Shown: positions 17,501 through 25,119 of the stretch, piece by piece | Layout of the letters: each line of letters opens with the position of its first letter | Position numbering within the stretch: the stretch's first letter is position 1 | Virus record (IMG/VR): IMGVR_UViG_3300031625_000562 | Coordinates: 1 to 39,818 of that record | From: a virus | Length of the DNA stretch: 39,818 bases | Strand: one strand, 5' to 3' | Notes under the pieces: generated by a model | Told to the model about the DNA's origin: nothing | Database searches by the model: none | What the model saw: the letters and a program-made list of their open reading frames with translations, nothing else | Position numbers and translations under genes: made by a program

Positions 17501-17713
17501 ATCGTAATCCAATTTTGGGAAAGATACAAACTTTATATCACTATATGTATTCTTTAGACTGTCAGGTATTTCCTCGTATGCAACATACAAGGAAAGGCTA
17601 TGTTCAGTTTTACATCTAGTAAACCAAGCTAATATTCTTCGTAAATACGAAATCGGATTCTTTTTGTAATGCAGTATAATTATTGGTATTTTATTATTTT
17701 CTTTTACGTTCAT
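14573..17713 (-). CDS. Giant multidomain glycosyltransferase
   Basis: About 1046 residues. Part 1 (to about 330) is a GT-like region with IPIIILHYKKN at its start and YVQGDCALRSRRPYVARN further on. Part 2 (about 335-560) is a GT-A domain with VKTDIDIMF and FGWGHDDTELCRRL (7C type). Part 3 (about 580-800) is a second such domain, with SSWDADFIF and FYGFEELDANDR. Part 4 (about 820-1046) begins IVIMGNGPSMKEI and has GVNCCQVALILGYTKIILVG, resembling DUF115/GT42-like Rossmann domains. The frame extends to 17794, but that overlaps the upstream gene; ATG 17713 (MNVKENNK) is taken, although it has no ribosome binding site and directly follows a terminator-like hairpin. It probably builds several linkages of one glycan. 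Confidence 0.8.
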   Translation of the reverse strand: MNVKENNKIPIIILHYKKNPISYLRRILAWFTRCKTEHSLSLYVAYEEIPDSLKNTYSDIKFVSFPKLDYDILNRELKLIGEFNYYFITSSSILPKENCPSNSIDFLISLARKYPTMKKVGLSLEINDLPEIQSKPDRIIEEEQHWQNLMPDKDAYYADINDSFAVYQRYVQGDCALRSRRPYVARNMEWYNKDCNEGEEAYIMDKQDILTLLIGRTYSYNSIKGIKTEFYFSILGECTGWGGIRGELAVKGRRLRIRWNDSKGTVTVLDFSVDFLNYTGVSTTSGKIFGKLIGKLDTPKTNTIIHRRKGSSGVNHPDISTEVVYINRIKSIAKDIIPIYVVVAGYNIEKRKVDAFLEMNRSVFVSMQINVIVVTNTHYNSNYDNVSYIMYPIEQTQFSIGKTVNYGIRAVQDTSAIIVKTDIDIMFTSNIFNYLRDEVSLGHARICLCSHVSKQQPSMTLEKWEGLDKDKGGLGACFAMHRGDWHKACGYSEDIFGWGHDDTELCRRLEKTDSIDLHSNSDYILLHINHARRATPKVGSFFQDRATGNLPLANNSKWTNPNWGRAGNLQVIVKDSKLITFCMCLKNRSETAIRSIESLVNERTIPYCNFIISEDYSDDLLDLSNFKYAKHIDHYVINTGDKWNRSKTCNYGFRRATTTFVSSWDADFIFPDKFLNTFREDLLGWNFTQTFYGIRVTETGHSYRGGHKFHPGQLYGGMYIYKTKHIQGVNGYDEEFKFYGFEELDANDRICRKYGIDVEYITEHGYIYHLSHGDESRDDMAHYDINKRRMIKNQRGRVMEVNPNGWGDSKLVEKKDYTQKTIVIMGNGPSMKEINFDLIENVDTFGMNGAYRWYYENKWWPKYFGCFDETVIPNHQAEFEKMINDSNVPIKRFFMALNISANDRFQYVNLHLRNSDIAEFGDTFETFGYGGNTGVNCCQVALILGYTKIILVGVDCKYKEIVDGASEIGGKLVITKPPAKNENYWLDDYQKVGDKYNYPKPEIFHRPAWNAFAEFSKEHGVEVVNCSPGSSLDCFRMSTLEEELIT

Positions 17714-17739
17714 AAAAAAACGGGATTTAACCCGCTCTT
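17714..17739 (-). terminator. Intrinsic terminator after the 151-aa gene, abutting the giant GT start
   Basis: On the minus strand CGGGTTAAATCCCG forms a four-pair G+C stem, extended by A-U and G-U pairs, and is followed by seven T. It ends at the ATG of the giant glycosyltransferase. The stem is short, so read-through into the sugar cluster is plausible. Confidence 0.6.
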
Positions 17740-17744
17740 CCAAA

Positions 17745-18200
17745 TTAAGGTTTAATTTCTTGGGTGTCTCCGCATTCACCTGAAGCGCATTCACTTAACA
17801 CCCCAGAAATACTATCATCCGATACGGTATGAATGCATCTTTTCCCGGACGAATCAATGATGATTACTTTATACGTCCCCTCAACCGGAGGATCCATATA
17901 TACAGGAGCAGGATCAGCAGCAGATTTATGATTTGCTTTCCACATAAGTTTATTAGAGTCGGAAAGCGTAAGAGCATACGCCGTCGTGATTGCCGATCTA
18001 GTGGCCTCCCATATTTGACAGGGAACCGGATCCAGTGTGCTTTTCACCAAAGTTTCTGTAAGATTTCTAACAAATCTAGCAAATTCTAAAGCTTCAGCTT
18101 CAGTATTGAACTCAAGTTTAATATCTGTATTCTGATCGAAGTCAAACTGCGGCTGCAGTTCTTCCCACGGCGACAAATCCCAAAACGTTGTAACTGGCAT
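17745..18200 (-). CDS. Unknown protein, higher G+C than neighbours (151 aa)
   Basis: The product starts MPVTTFWDLSPWEELQPQFD. It has helix-rich text (EAEALEFARFVRNLTETLVK) and a beta-like C-terminal half (GTYKVIIIDSSGKRC), ending with Cys pairs in SECASGECGD. No family is recognised. Codon third positions use G and C more than the surrounding genes, as in two other isolated minus-strand genes (22940-23683 and 28896-29123), also starting MP. GGTGA lies five bases before the ATG. A terminator follows its stop. Confidence 0.7.
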   Translation of the reverse strand: MPVTTFWDLSPWEELQPQFDFDQNTDIKLEFNTEAEALEFARFVRNLTETLVKSTLDPVPCQIWEATRSAITTAYALTLSDSNKLMWKANHKSAADPAPVYMDPPVEGTYKVIIIDSSGKRCIHTVSDDSISGVLSECASGECGDTQEIKP

Positions 18201-18246
18201 AATTTCACCAAAGTTAATTAGTTATAAACGATTGCTTCAATTATAG

Positions 18247-18259
18247 ATATATATAGAAT
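18247..18259 (+). promoter_or_regulatory. ATATATATAGAAT element, possible promoter
   Basis: The same 13 bases occur at 23792-23804, and a close variant at 29406. Each lies upstream of a plus-strand gene and 20-46 bases before a GAACAAA motif. It may be a phage late-type -10 element. Confidence 0.35.
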
Positions 18260-18285
18260 TAATTTTCTTACTTATTTACAGGTTA

Positions 18286-18295
18286 GAGAACAAAA
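18286..18295 (+). promoter_or_regulatory. GAACAAA motif copy 1
   Basis: Reads GAGAACAAAA, 22 bases before the ATG at 18317. Confidence 0.4.
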
Positions 18296-18316
18296 AAATA
18301 ATTAAAGGATTGATTT

Positions 18317-18829
18317 ATGACAACCATTCAAAACATTCTAAAGAATATAGTTCCCGGTCAAGCAAGTCAAGGATATGGTTATATATTTAAGGCTTTAAAT
18401 GACTTCTATAAAAGTATTAGTAAAGAAATAACAATAACATATGTAAAAAAAGAAGCAGGTGGAACTACGGTATATTACGAATTGCCATCTTCTGATAGAA
18501 CCAAGATATACACTATAGTAATTTGGTTTGATTCTATAACTAGAGTAAGTTCAGGGACGGCTGTTAAAATTTATTCCGATTCCCCAAATTTCGCTTATAC
18601 CTTTGCTTACACTTTTAATAACACTAAGGATCTTTTGTATTCAGACAAGTACCCACAGCAATTTATAAATATTCCACCAAAAAAAAGAAATCCGAGTGGA
18701 TCTAAAGGATTTGATAAACATGTTTACTCATGCCTTAAACTAGCAACTAAACATGATTTAGCTACACTAGCTAGCAAATTTGAGACTATGCAAGAACCTA
18801 TAGTTCCTCGATTTATTTCGCAGAAGTAG
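18317..18829 (+). CDS. Unknown protein (170 aa)
   Basis: ATG has AAAGGA seven bases upstream. The protein is beta-rich in its middle (TTVYYELPSSDRTKIYTIVIWF) with a repeated FAYTFAYTF stretch and a basic IPPKKRNPSG segment near residue 120. No family is recognised. It is isolated between two minus-strand units, has its own candidate promoter, and is closed by a strong hairpin shared with the convergent gene. Confidence 0.72.
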   Translation: MTTIQNILKNIVPGQASQGYGYIFKALNDFYKSISKEITITYVKKEAGGTTVYYELPSSDRTKIYTIVIWFDSITRVSSGTAVKIYSDSPNFAYTFAYTFNNTKDLLYSDKYPQQFINIPPKKRNPSGSKGFDKHVYSCLKLATKHDLATLASKFETMQEPIVPRFISQK

Positions 18830-18994
18830 ATATTATCATATACCCTTAGTGATATAGTTTCTATCTTATATGAATATACGCGTGTCACAACTACGTTGTT
18901 CATCATCAGGGCATAATAATTTATTAATTATATAGTCCCGTCACCTATTGATAATAAACGTTTTTTATCTTAGCCATATCATATCTCAATGTTC

Positions 18995-19027
18995 AAGTCT
19001 ACTAGAACTATTAATCCTAGTAGACTT
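18995..19027. terminator. Bidirectional hairpin between convergent genes
   Basis: AAGTCTACTAG at 18995-19005 pairs perfectly with CTAGTAGACTT at 19017-19027 around an 11-base loop. It sits between the stops of the 170-aa gene (plus) and the 369-aa gene (minus). U-rich runs near it are interrupted. The rest of 18830-19046 shows no gene. Confidence 0.6.
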
Positions 19028-19046
19028 AACAATAATTAATTTTTAA

Positions 19047-20156
19047 TTAGATATGTTGTTCTAACTTGTTAATTGCATTGTTAGCTATAAATTCACTAGC
19101 TGCCTTTTTATTGAATTTTATAAATAATATTTCAGGAAGTTGATCTATTGAATCTGCAGTTGTTTCAACTTGAGCTAATGGTACAAAATTAGATCTTGTA
19201 GAGATTCGTAATATCGTTTTCTCTCCAGTTCTAATTCTGTGTCTATTTGAATTATCTATAGCAAGGTAATAGAATACCCTTTCATCATCTTCTAAATATG
19301 CTAATGATTCTTCTGTTAAACCTGTTCCTTTAACTCGAATAGAATTAGAAAGTATTTCGAATACTTTATAATTATTCATATCTTCAGGGTCAGTTATTTG
19401 GACTTCATTTAAGTTAGTTAACTCAACAACATCCATATTTCTAAACTGTGACAATTCAACATTGGCACTTGCTAGAAAGTCTTGACCATATTTTCTAGAG
19501 AATCTATTCAAATGACATCTATTCATGAAATCATTATTTTCAATAGCGACCTTCAGATTAGATGGCCGTCTGAGTTCTTGACGTGTTAGAAATTCTCTAG
19601 TGAACGATTGGGTCTCATATAACTTATTCCATAATTCCTCATCATCATATGACCCTGCTGGCAATGATGTATGAATAGTTCTAGAATTTTGATCTTCTTG
19701 CCAACTAACTTCAAATTCAATATAATCAGTATTAGAGAATATAAAAGTATCAGATTGTTGAGCTTGGTTACCGGTAGAAGTTCTAAACATTATAGGTGCC
19801 AATTTGTAATTGGTATCAACTATAATAGTTCGCTTTCCATAAGCACCATAACATGTACCTGATAATCTCGTTTCGTTTAGGATTCTACAATCTCCTAAAA
19901 CTATTGATGCCATTGCTTCAGCAGTAATATCATTCTCATCGTACTGAAAATACAATTTAGATGATTGGGCTGATGCATTTCTTCTAGATCTGGGAACGTC
20001 TATCTTGACAATATCCGGATCATAACTATATTCTATGCCTTTATGTACAACACACATTCTGGCGGAAAGAGAACTAAAGCCTGGATTAAATCGTACATAT
20101 TTGAATCCACTTTTGCTTATAGTTCCATTTCTATTAATTTTTAAGACTCCTATCAT
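19047..20156 (-). CDS. Unknown protein of the MoxR/VWA operon (369 aa)
   Basis: AGGAGAT lies close before the ATG at 20156. The first half reads as mixed beta strands with basic patches (KYVRFNPGFSSLSARMCVVHKG, PRSRRNASA), and the second half has several VVELTNLNEVQITDPED-like beta turns. No domain is recognised. It lies eight bases after the MoxR gene and is the third gene of that unit, so it may be a substrate or adaptor. It ends with helix NKKAASEFIANNAINKLEQH. Confidence 0.7.
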   Translation of the reverse strand: MIGVLKINRNGTISKSGFKYVRFNPGFSSLSARMCVVHKGIEYSYDPDIVKIDVPRSRRNASAQSSKLYFQYDENDITAEAMASIVLGDCRILNETRLSGTCYGAYGKRTIIVDTNYKLAPIMFRTSTGNQAQQSDTFIFSNTDYIEFEVSWQEDQNSRTIHTSLPAGSYDDEELWNKLYETQSFTREFLTRQELRRPSNLKVAIENNDFMNRCHLNRFSRKYGQDFLASANVELSQFRNMDVVELTNLNEVQITDPEDMNNYKVFEILSNSIRVKGTGLTEESLAYLEDDERVFYYLAIDNSNRHRIRTGEKTILRISTRSNFVPLAQVETTADSIDQLPEILFIKFNKKAASEFIANNAINKLEQHI

Positions 20157-20164
20157 TTTATCTC

Positions 20165-21415
20165 CTATACTATAACTATAATGTCTTTAATAAGGGCAAC
20201 AACTTCACTATCCGCCAAAAGGCGTCTAGTGACCGGGGATGATACCTTCTGTTTGTTTCCTGACTGTTCCTCTCCTATAAGCAATTTTAATCCTAATGGA
20301 ATGATTGCTCTGAATTTTATTGCCAATGGTTTAATAATATCATCTTTGACAATATCTATCATTGGTGATACTGTTTTATCTTCTTTAAAATTATTATTTC
20401 TAAGATGTTTAAGTAACTCACCGATTGTCGCACTCATTAATGCATAACAATCTACTTGGTTCATAGATGATATGACCCAATCCTTCGGGGAAGTTCTATC
20501 GTTTTCTGTTAAAACTACTTTTCTAGTTCCATTTAGGATTTCAAAAGATACCCATTTAGCCAAGAGTTGTCTGTATTCTACAAACTTCCCTGCATATTCT
20601 GGCCCAACACATCCTTTCATTACAGTATCAACCATATTAGCTGACAAATCCCCGCCCTCTATTATAGTTTCTAGCATGTCTAGTTCCATTGAAGCATAGG
20701 TCCAACTTCTTGGACTGGCCCACGAACTACTTTCTAATGGAGTACTACTGAAACATTCCTCTGAATGTTGTAAGAACGATATAATATCTGGTCTTACTTG
20801 ATTGGGTATTGCAAAATTAGTCACCCAACTATCAACATCGTAATCAACATAGATGTATCTCATTCTATTAGCAATTGGTGCTAACGTTTGCTGGAATCCT
20901 GCTTTATCATCAGACGAATTTCCTGCAAGTACAATTGCTACTCGTTCAGGTAATTTATGACTGTGTATCTTTTTACTACCCAACAATTGGAACATGTAAT
21001 TCTGAATTGATTTTTGGGCAGTGTGGGCATCATCTAATAATAGAACAACAGGACTGTCGTCAGACGCTGGAGATACTTGTAGATTATGCTTGAAATTGAA
21101 TATTTCAGGTGTTGACCATGGAACGAATTTCTCCGTGTCACCATCATCAGTCACCTTAATCATCGGCATTCCCGACAGCATATCAATTGTCATCTGACTT
21201 ATAAATACGACAACAAGACCCCAGCCTTGTTCTCTGCATATATGTTCCATCCATTCACTTTTCCCTAATCCCGGAGGTCCAGAGATCCATAATGTTGGAG
21301 ACTGTTGTTTTGTTTTGTTTCTTTTTATTTGCAGTTGTACGTTACTGACAATATGAGGAGTTAACTCGCTTAATGTGAGACTTTGATTTGTAGTTATCGT
21401 TCGTTGTTGTGGCAT
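20165..21415 (-). CDS. MoxR-like AAA+ ATPase
   Basis: Walker A is SGPPGLGKS (residues 45-53), Walker B is PVVLLLDDAHTA (122-133), sensor 1 is the Asn of VLAGNSSDD (N166), and NRMRYIYVD near 187 holds a likely arginine finger. The length, 416 aa, is longer than the minimal MoxR core. MoxR ATPases act as chaperones or remodelling motors, usually with a VWA-domain partner. That partner is encoded just upstream, nine bases away. The job in a phage is unknown; assembly or activation of a virion part, or a role against the host, are both possible. Confidence 0.85.
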   Translation of the reverse strand: MPQQRTITTNQSLTLSELTPHIVSNVQLQIKRNKTKQQSPTLWISGPPGLGKSEWMEHICREQGWGLVVVFISQMTIDMLSGMPMIKVTDDGDTEKFVPWSTPEIFNFKHNLQVSPASDDSPVVLLLDDAHTAQKSIQNYMFQLLGSKKIHSHKLPERVAIVLAGNSSDDKAGFQQTLAPIANRMRYIYVDYDVDSWVTNFAIPNQVRPDIISFLQHSEECFSSTPLESSSWASPRSWTYASMELDMLETIIEGGDLSANMVDTVMKGCVGPEYAGKFVEYRQLLAKWVSFEILNGTRKVVLTENDRTSPKDWVISSMNQVDCYALMSATIGELLKHLRNNNFKEDKTVSPMIDIVKDDIIKPLAIKFRAIIPLGLKLLIGEEQSGNKQKVSSPVTRRLLADSEVVALIKDIIVIV

Positions 21416-21424
21416 AAATTCTCC

Positions 21425-22870
21425 TTACTGATTAATTCTTATTACTCGTCCCAATAAACCGTGTACATTGTGATCACTATTTACAATCCATACTCTAGGA
21501 ATAGAACTAGGTATGATATTTTGAGTTGTTTCTAAATCTGAATATAAATCTGTACATCCTACTAAAACTGATGGCTGTATATCTTGTCTTGATTTCATAA
21601 ATTCAGCTATTTTCTCAAACACCCATTTATGAGATGTTCCGCCTGCATGACGCCTTTTTAATAAATCTTTTATTTCATCTTTCTCTCCACTTATACCTTT
21701 TTCATAAAATTTAAGCCAGACATTATCATAATCATGAGTGGCTAACAAAACACCATCATAATATTCATCAGCTTCTATTGTTATTGATAATGCTTTAGTT
21801 ACATCTTCATCTGACATTGATCCAGACTGATCACTTACAAATATAGCATATCCTGGTATCTCATCCTCGTCAAAATTCGGCAAGTATGGCATATATGGAT
21901 TTGCAAGCCACACCGTTCTAGGCATATGCCAAATTTGATCTTGGCTTACCTGTAATGCAGTCAAAATAGAATCTTTAAGTATTCTGGCCCAATCTATTTT
22001 GATTTTAAGTAGTCGTCTTAAAAATGCTTGAAATGATGTCGACCCTATACCTTTGGATAGAGTCTCCCCTAATTTTCCTCTAGCTATGGCTGTTCTGCCT
22101 TCTTTTTCTCCAGCTTTATCTTTACCAATAATCTGTTCTAATGGTGGAAAGTTAATATCCGTTCTAGTGTGTCCACCAAGACCAGGAAGATCAATTGTTG
22201 TTTCAGTTATCTCAACTACTTGGCCATCTATATCCTCAGGACTTTTAGAAATGGAAGGAGTTTCTCCTTCTCCATCTACTGAATTTTTAAAGTCGGCATA
22301 CGACATATAGTACTTTTTCTTTTTGTAAGATTTAGAAGCTAATTGAGAATAGACTTCTTCCTCTAGCATATTCTCAAACATACTATTTAATAAAATATAC
22401 CCATCAGGAATTTCAGATATGCCCAAGTTGACCAAGTTGTCTGCCTTAGACGATGTTTGATTATGGGATTCTTCTTCCAAATGTTTTAGTATTAAATTAA
22501 TAACATAGTCACATGCTATATTCCATAACTCTGGATCTCTATGGCCTCTTCTTCTATTATGTTGAAGCATTATATGTAATACTTCGTGCATAAAAAGAGT
22601 ACTCAATAATTGACTTCTCGTTATCCTTTTCCCTACCACGGTGAAAAAAGCAGATGTGGGACATATCCATATTGTTTCATAATCAGTACATGCAGGAACA
22701 TCCTGTGGAAATGGAAGACTATCTACAAACTTTATATCATAATTTAAACATTCTAATGCAAACGGTAAAAATATATTATCTCGTAATGCTGTGGATAATA
22801 TAACATCCTTCTCTCTTTGTAATTTAGGGAGCTCTCTTGTGAATAATGCTTTTCTATTTAGGTCAGACAT
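21425..22870 (-). CDS. VWA-like protein with N-terminal metallopeptidase-type domain (DUF2201-like)
   Basis: The N-terminal domain has MHEVLHIMLQHNRRRGHRDP with a zinc-type HExxH (H95, E96, H99) and the family sequence LWNIACDYVINL. The C-terminal domain is von Willebrand A-like with an intact MIDAS: D347-x-S349-G-S351, AGGTS near 410, and CTDLYSD near 440. This two-domain layout is the usual partner of MoxR ATPases. Between them lies a low-complexity linker (about residues 200-255). The ribosome binding site AGGAGGGT has seven bases to ATG 22870. Whether the HExxH is an active protease is not known for the family. Confidence 0.85.
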   Translation of the reverse strand: MSDLNRKALFTRELPKLQREKDVILSTALRDNIFLPFALECLNYDIKFVDSLPFPQDVPACTDYETIWICPTSAFFTVVGKRITRSQLLSTLFMHEVLHIMLQHNRRRGHRDPELWNIACDYVINLILKHLEEESHNQTSSKADNLVNLGISEIPDGYILLNSMFENMLEEEVYSQLASKSYKKKKYYMSYADFKNSVDGEGETPSISKSPEDIDGQVVEITETTIDLPGLGGHTRTDINFPPLEQIIGKDKAGEKEGRTAIARGKLGETLSKGIGSTSFQAFLRRLLKIKIDWARILKDSILTALQVSQDQIWHMPRTVWLANPYMPYLPNFDEDEIPGYAIFVSDQSGSMSDEDVTKALSITIEADEYYDGVLLATHDYDNVWLKFYEKGISGEKDEIKDLLKRRHAGGTSHKWVFEKIAEFMKSRQDIQPSVLVGCTDLYSDLETTQNIIPSSIPRVWIVNSDHNVHGLLGRVIRINQ

Positions 22871-22886
22871 ATTTATTTACCCTCCT

Positions 22887-22935
22887 AAAAAAAACAAAGT
22901 GACAAAGGTATTACCCCCTGCCACTCTATTTTTTT
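22887..22935. terminator. Intrinsic terminator (both strands have T-runs)
   Basis: On the minus strand AGAGTGGCA pairs (with G-U pairs) with TGTCACTTT, followed by G and eight T at 22894-22887, ending the 247-aa gene. On the plus strand an eight-T run at 22928-22935 follows the mirror stem. It lies directly before the ribosome binding site of the VWA gene. Confidence 0.65.
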
Positions 22936-22939
22936 TACG

Positions 22940-23683
22940 TTATACTGTTACTTCCGGATAGACTGGAGCTCCCGCTCCTTTAATAGACTTCTCGAGTAAC
23001 GCCCGCTGCTGGCGAGCGGAAACAATCACCAGCTTGTTTTCCGCTTTGGGTTTTTTCACCAACATGAATTTGTCAGCTTCCGTCATAGCTTCCGCACACT
23101 CAACACATGACTTTGCAGCCAAGAGAGTGCTATGTTGGTGGAGGTGTTGTGTAGCTACGAAATATGATGGAGTGGCAGGAAAAATCCGACAGTGATCGGT
23201 GTCAACTTGCAACCCAAACGAGGTATGTTTCATGTCCATGAATGCCCAGGCGATGTGCCTAGCCAACCAATTCATGGGTCGGAATACACCGAGAGGTGTC
23301 GGATTTCCATTGAAGTGATCTCTTGGTACACAGGATAGGAACGACATTGACATCTTCGTTTCTTGTTTCACAGGGTCATGATAGTCCCCTAAACTCATGT
23401 GACCAAAACAACGGATCTCGGTCTCTTGGGTTTTAAGGTTATACATAGCCATGTGGATGGCCGCCGCGACCGAGTTTCGACTCTTTGAAAGGAAGAACTC
23501 ATACCTAAGTGATTCTTCCCTCGATGCGGTGCTGGATTTGTATTGCGCCGTTCCGCTGCAGGCATGGTCTAGGTTTGAACCTATCCACATACCGGCTTGA
23601 ATCGGAGAGATCTCTGATGCCGCTCTTTTATAACTCTTTGTTGTTGACTTCTGCGTGGGAGCAGTTCCGGAAGCGTTTGGCAC
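22940..23683 (-). CDS. Unknown protein, higher G+C (247 aa, GTG start)
   Basis: Starts at GTG 23683 with AAGGAGA about ten bases upstream (MPNASGTAPTQKSTTKSYKR). No family is recognised. The sequence has a Ser/Thr-rich N-terminus, then a helical part with many His and Met (HMAMYN, HLHQHSTLLAAKSC), and a basic C-terminal part (KKPKAENKLVIVSARQQRALLEK). Its codons are clearly richer in G and C than those of the operon it precedes. A terminator separates it from the VWA gene. Confidence 0.7.
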   Translation of the reverse strand: MPNASGTAPTQKSTTKSYKRAASEISPIQAGMWIGSNLDHACSGTAQYKSSTASREESLRYEFFLSKSRNSVAAAIHMAMYNLKTQETEIRCFGHMSLGDYHDPVKQETKMSMSFLSCVPRDHFNGNPTPLGVFRPMNWLARHIAWAFMDMKHTSFGLQVDTDHCRIFPATPSYFVATQHLHQHSTLLAAKSCVECAEAMTEADKFMLVKKPKAENKLVIVSARQQRALLEKSIKGAGAPVYPEVTV

Positions 23684-23791
23684 TTTAGGCGGTTCTCCTT
23701 GTTAAAAAAGATGGAAGGGTTTTATTCTTCCGGTTCTCGGTTTAATGGAAAACATTATTAATACATAACAAAGTTTTCCTCTCATAATTTA

Positions 23792-23804
23792 ATATATATA
23801 GAAT
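23792..23804 (+). promoter_or_regulatory. ATATATATAGAAT element, second exact copy
   Basis: Identical to 18247-18259 and placed 90 bases before the small gene that opens the structural block. The 23684-23881 stretch is a divergent intergenic region with no other gene. Confidence 0.35.
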
Positions 23805-23837
23805 GAGTTTATTAAACCAAGATACGATTAATACGAC

Positions 23838-23847
23838 AAGAACAAAT
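23838..23847 (+). promoter_or_regulatory. GAACAAA motif copy 2
   Basis: Reads AAGAACAAAT, 35 bases before ATG 23882. Confidence 0.4.
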
Positions 23848-23881
23848 AATAAGAGGAAATGCCATCCACGGAAAAAGTTTC

Positions 23882-24040
23882 ATGAATGATAAATTTATAC
23901 AAGTTAAACAAATACTGCAAGATAACACATCTGCAACTATATCTGGGTACGAATCTTTACCTACCAATAATGGTAATTTAATAGATTCATCTAAGAAAAA
24001 GAAAAAGAAAAAAATACTAAAGTTATATAAAGACTACTAA
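23882..24040 (+). CDS. Small lysine-tailed protein (52 aa)
   Basis: Starts MNDKFIQVKQILQDNTSATI and carries seven consecutive Lys near residue 38 before ILKLYKDY. The stop is directly joined to the next ATG (TAAATG), so it is probably coupled to the 358-aa gene. GGAAAAAG lies before the start. An eight-codon frame (23858-23884, MPSTEKVS) ends inside its ATG and could be a leader. Function unknown. Confidence 0.65.
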   Translation: MNDKFIQVKQILQDNTSATISGYESLPTNNGNLIDSSKKKKKKKILKLYKDY

Positions 24041-25117
24041 ATGGCACAATCTATTGTTGATACCCCATATCTGGATACATCGCCTCCAGTTTTCAATGTC
24101 TCTCCTGTAATTGTTGAACCTTTCATTTTTGTCCCTGAAATTAATTATTGGGCCACTAATGTTATAGAAAACAGTTCAGTGGAAGTAGACTATATGAAAA
24201 AACCAGTTAAAGTTTCTGAAACCGATTGGAAGCTAGATGGTTCAGTATTAGACTTATTGTTTAATTATACCTACAATTCCGATAAGTACGGTATATACTA
24301 TAGAAAAGTATCAAAAGAAAAAATAACAGATAAACAGGTTAGTAATAGAATTAGTATATATGCTGGCCGATTAGATATATATCATTCTGATTCTACAACT
24401 GCATTAGAAGTAGGAGTGGTAGCTGGAGATACCACCACATTTGGTATGAGTGTAGAAATTATTCCTGATACTACTATTACTCTTGTACAAGCTCAAGATA
24501 ATGCTCTTCTACTTGATACTAATGTACTGGATAGCAAAAACATCTTCAATATCACATTTGGTGAGAATGATATGTTGTCATTATTATATGATTTCAAAGT
24601 AGGAAATACTATAGTATTAAATAGCATAGTGTATAATGACCTTCCTAGTGATCTATCAAAGCTAATTTATATATTTCTGAATTACGAATTAAATAATGAT
24701 ACAACATTATATGAAACAGGAACTTCTCTCTCCACCGAAGATAGACTTATAACTTGGTTATTTGAACAGTGGTTAGTAAATCATTTCTTTAGACGAAAGA
24801 AATTCAATCCTTCGTTACCTTTTACAGATTTAGGATCTTTATTAGAAAGTCAAGATTTTTGGCAGATTATAGAATTAGATCAAACTTCTATAACTGATAA
24901 AAAAGTTGTATTTCCTCCAGGAAAAGATCCTATAAATGCATCATTCATATTTATGGCGCATGATTCACATAAGCAAGTATTAGATACTGATTATAAATTT
25001 ATAACCAACGATGATTCTACTGCATCAGCAGAAGTAAACTGGAGCGGATTAGGACTAGAGAGTAAAGTATCTCTAACCGATAGAATCTATTTATTATGGG
25101 CATACAATCCTAATTAA
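24041..25117 (+). CDS. Probable baseplate or tail-fibre-region structural protein (358 aa)
   Basis: The composition is typical of phage structural proteins: rich in Asp, Thr and Asn, with no Cys and many short beta-like stretches (NRISIYAGRLDIYHSD, TTLYETGTSLS). No domain is recognised. It lies two bases before the 818-aa gene, with which it surely forms one unit. It has no ribosome binding site of its own and relies on coupling to the small gene before it. Confidence 0.6.
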   Translation: MAQSIVDTPYLDTSPPVFNVSPVIVEPFIFVPEINYWATNVIENSSVEVDYMKKPVKVSETDWKLDGSVLDLLFNYTYNSDKYGIYYRKVSKEKITDKQVSNRISIYAGRLDIYHSDSTTALEVGVVAGDTTTFGMSVEIIPDTTITLVQAQDNALLLDTNVLDSKNIFNITFGENDMLSLLYDFKVGNTIVLNSIVYNDLPSDLSKLIYIFLNYELNNDTTLYETGTSLSTEDRLITWLFEQWLVNHFFRRKKFNPSLPFTDLGSLLESQDFWQIIELDQTSITDKKVVFPPGKDPINASFIFMAHDSHKQVLDTDYKFITNDDSTASAEVNWSGLGLESKVSLTDRIYLLWAYNPN

Positions 25118-25119
25118 AC

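Noticed and set aside
4018-17713. DNA hypermodification pathway
   Set aside because: The sugar genes point to GDP- and CMP-sugar chemistry and protein or lipid-type glycosyltransferases; no base-modifying enzyme (such as a dCMP hydroxymethylase or thymidylate synthase homologue) is in the window.
20181-20699. Plus-strand open frames opposite the MoxR gene
   Set aside because: They are shadows of a gene with full AAA+ motifs and have no start signals.
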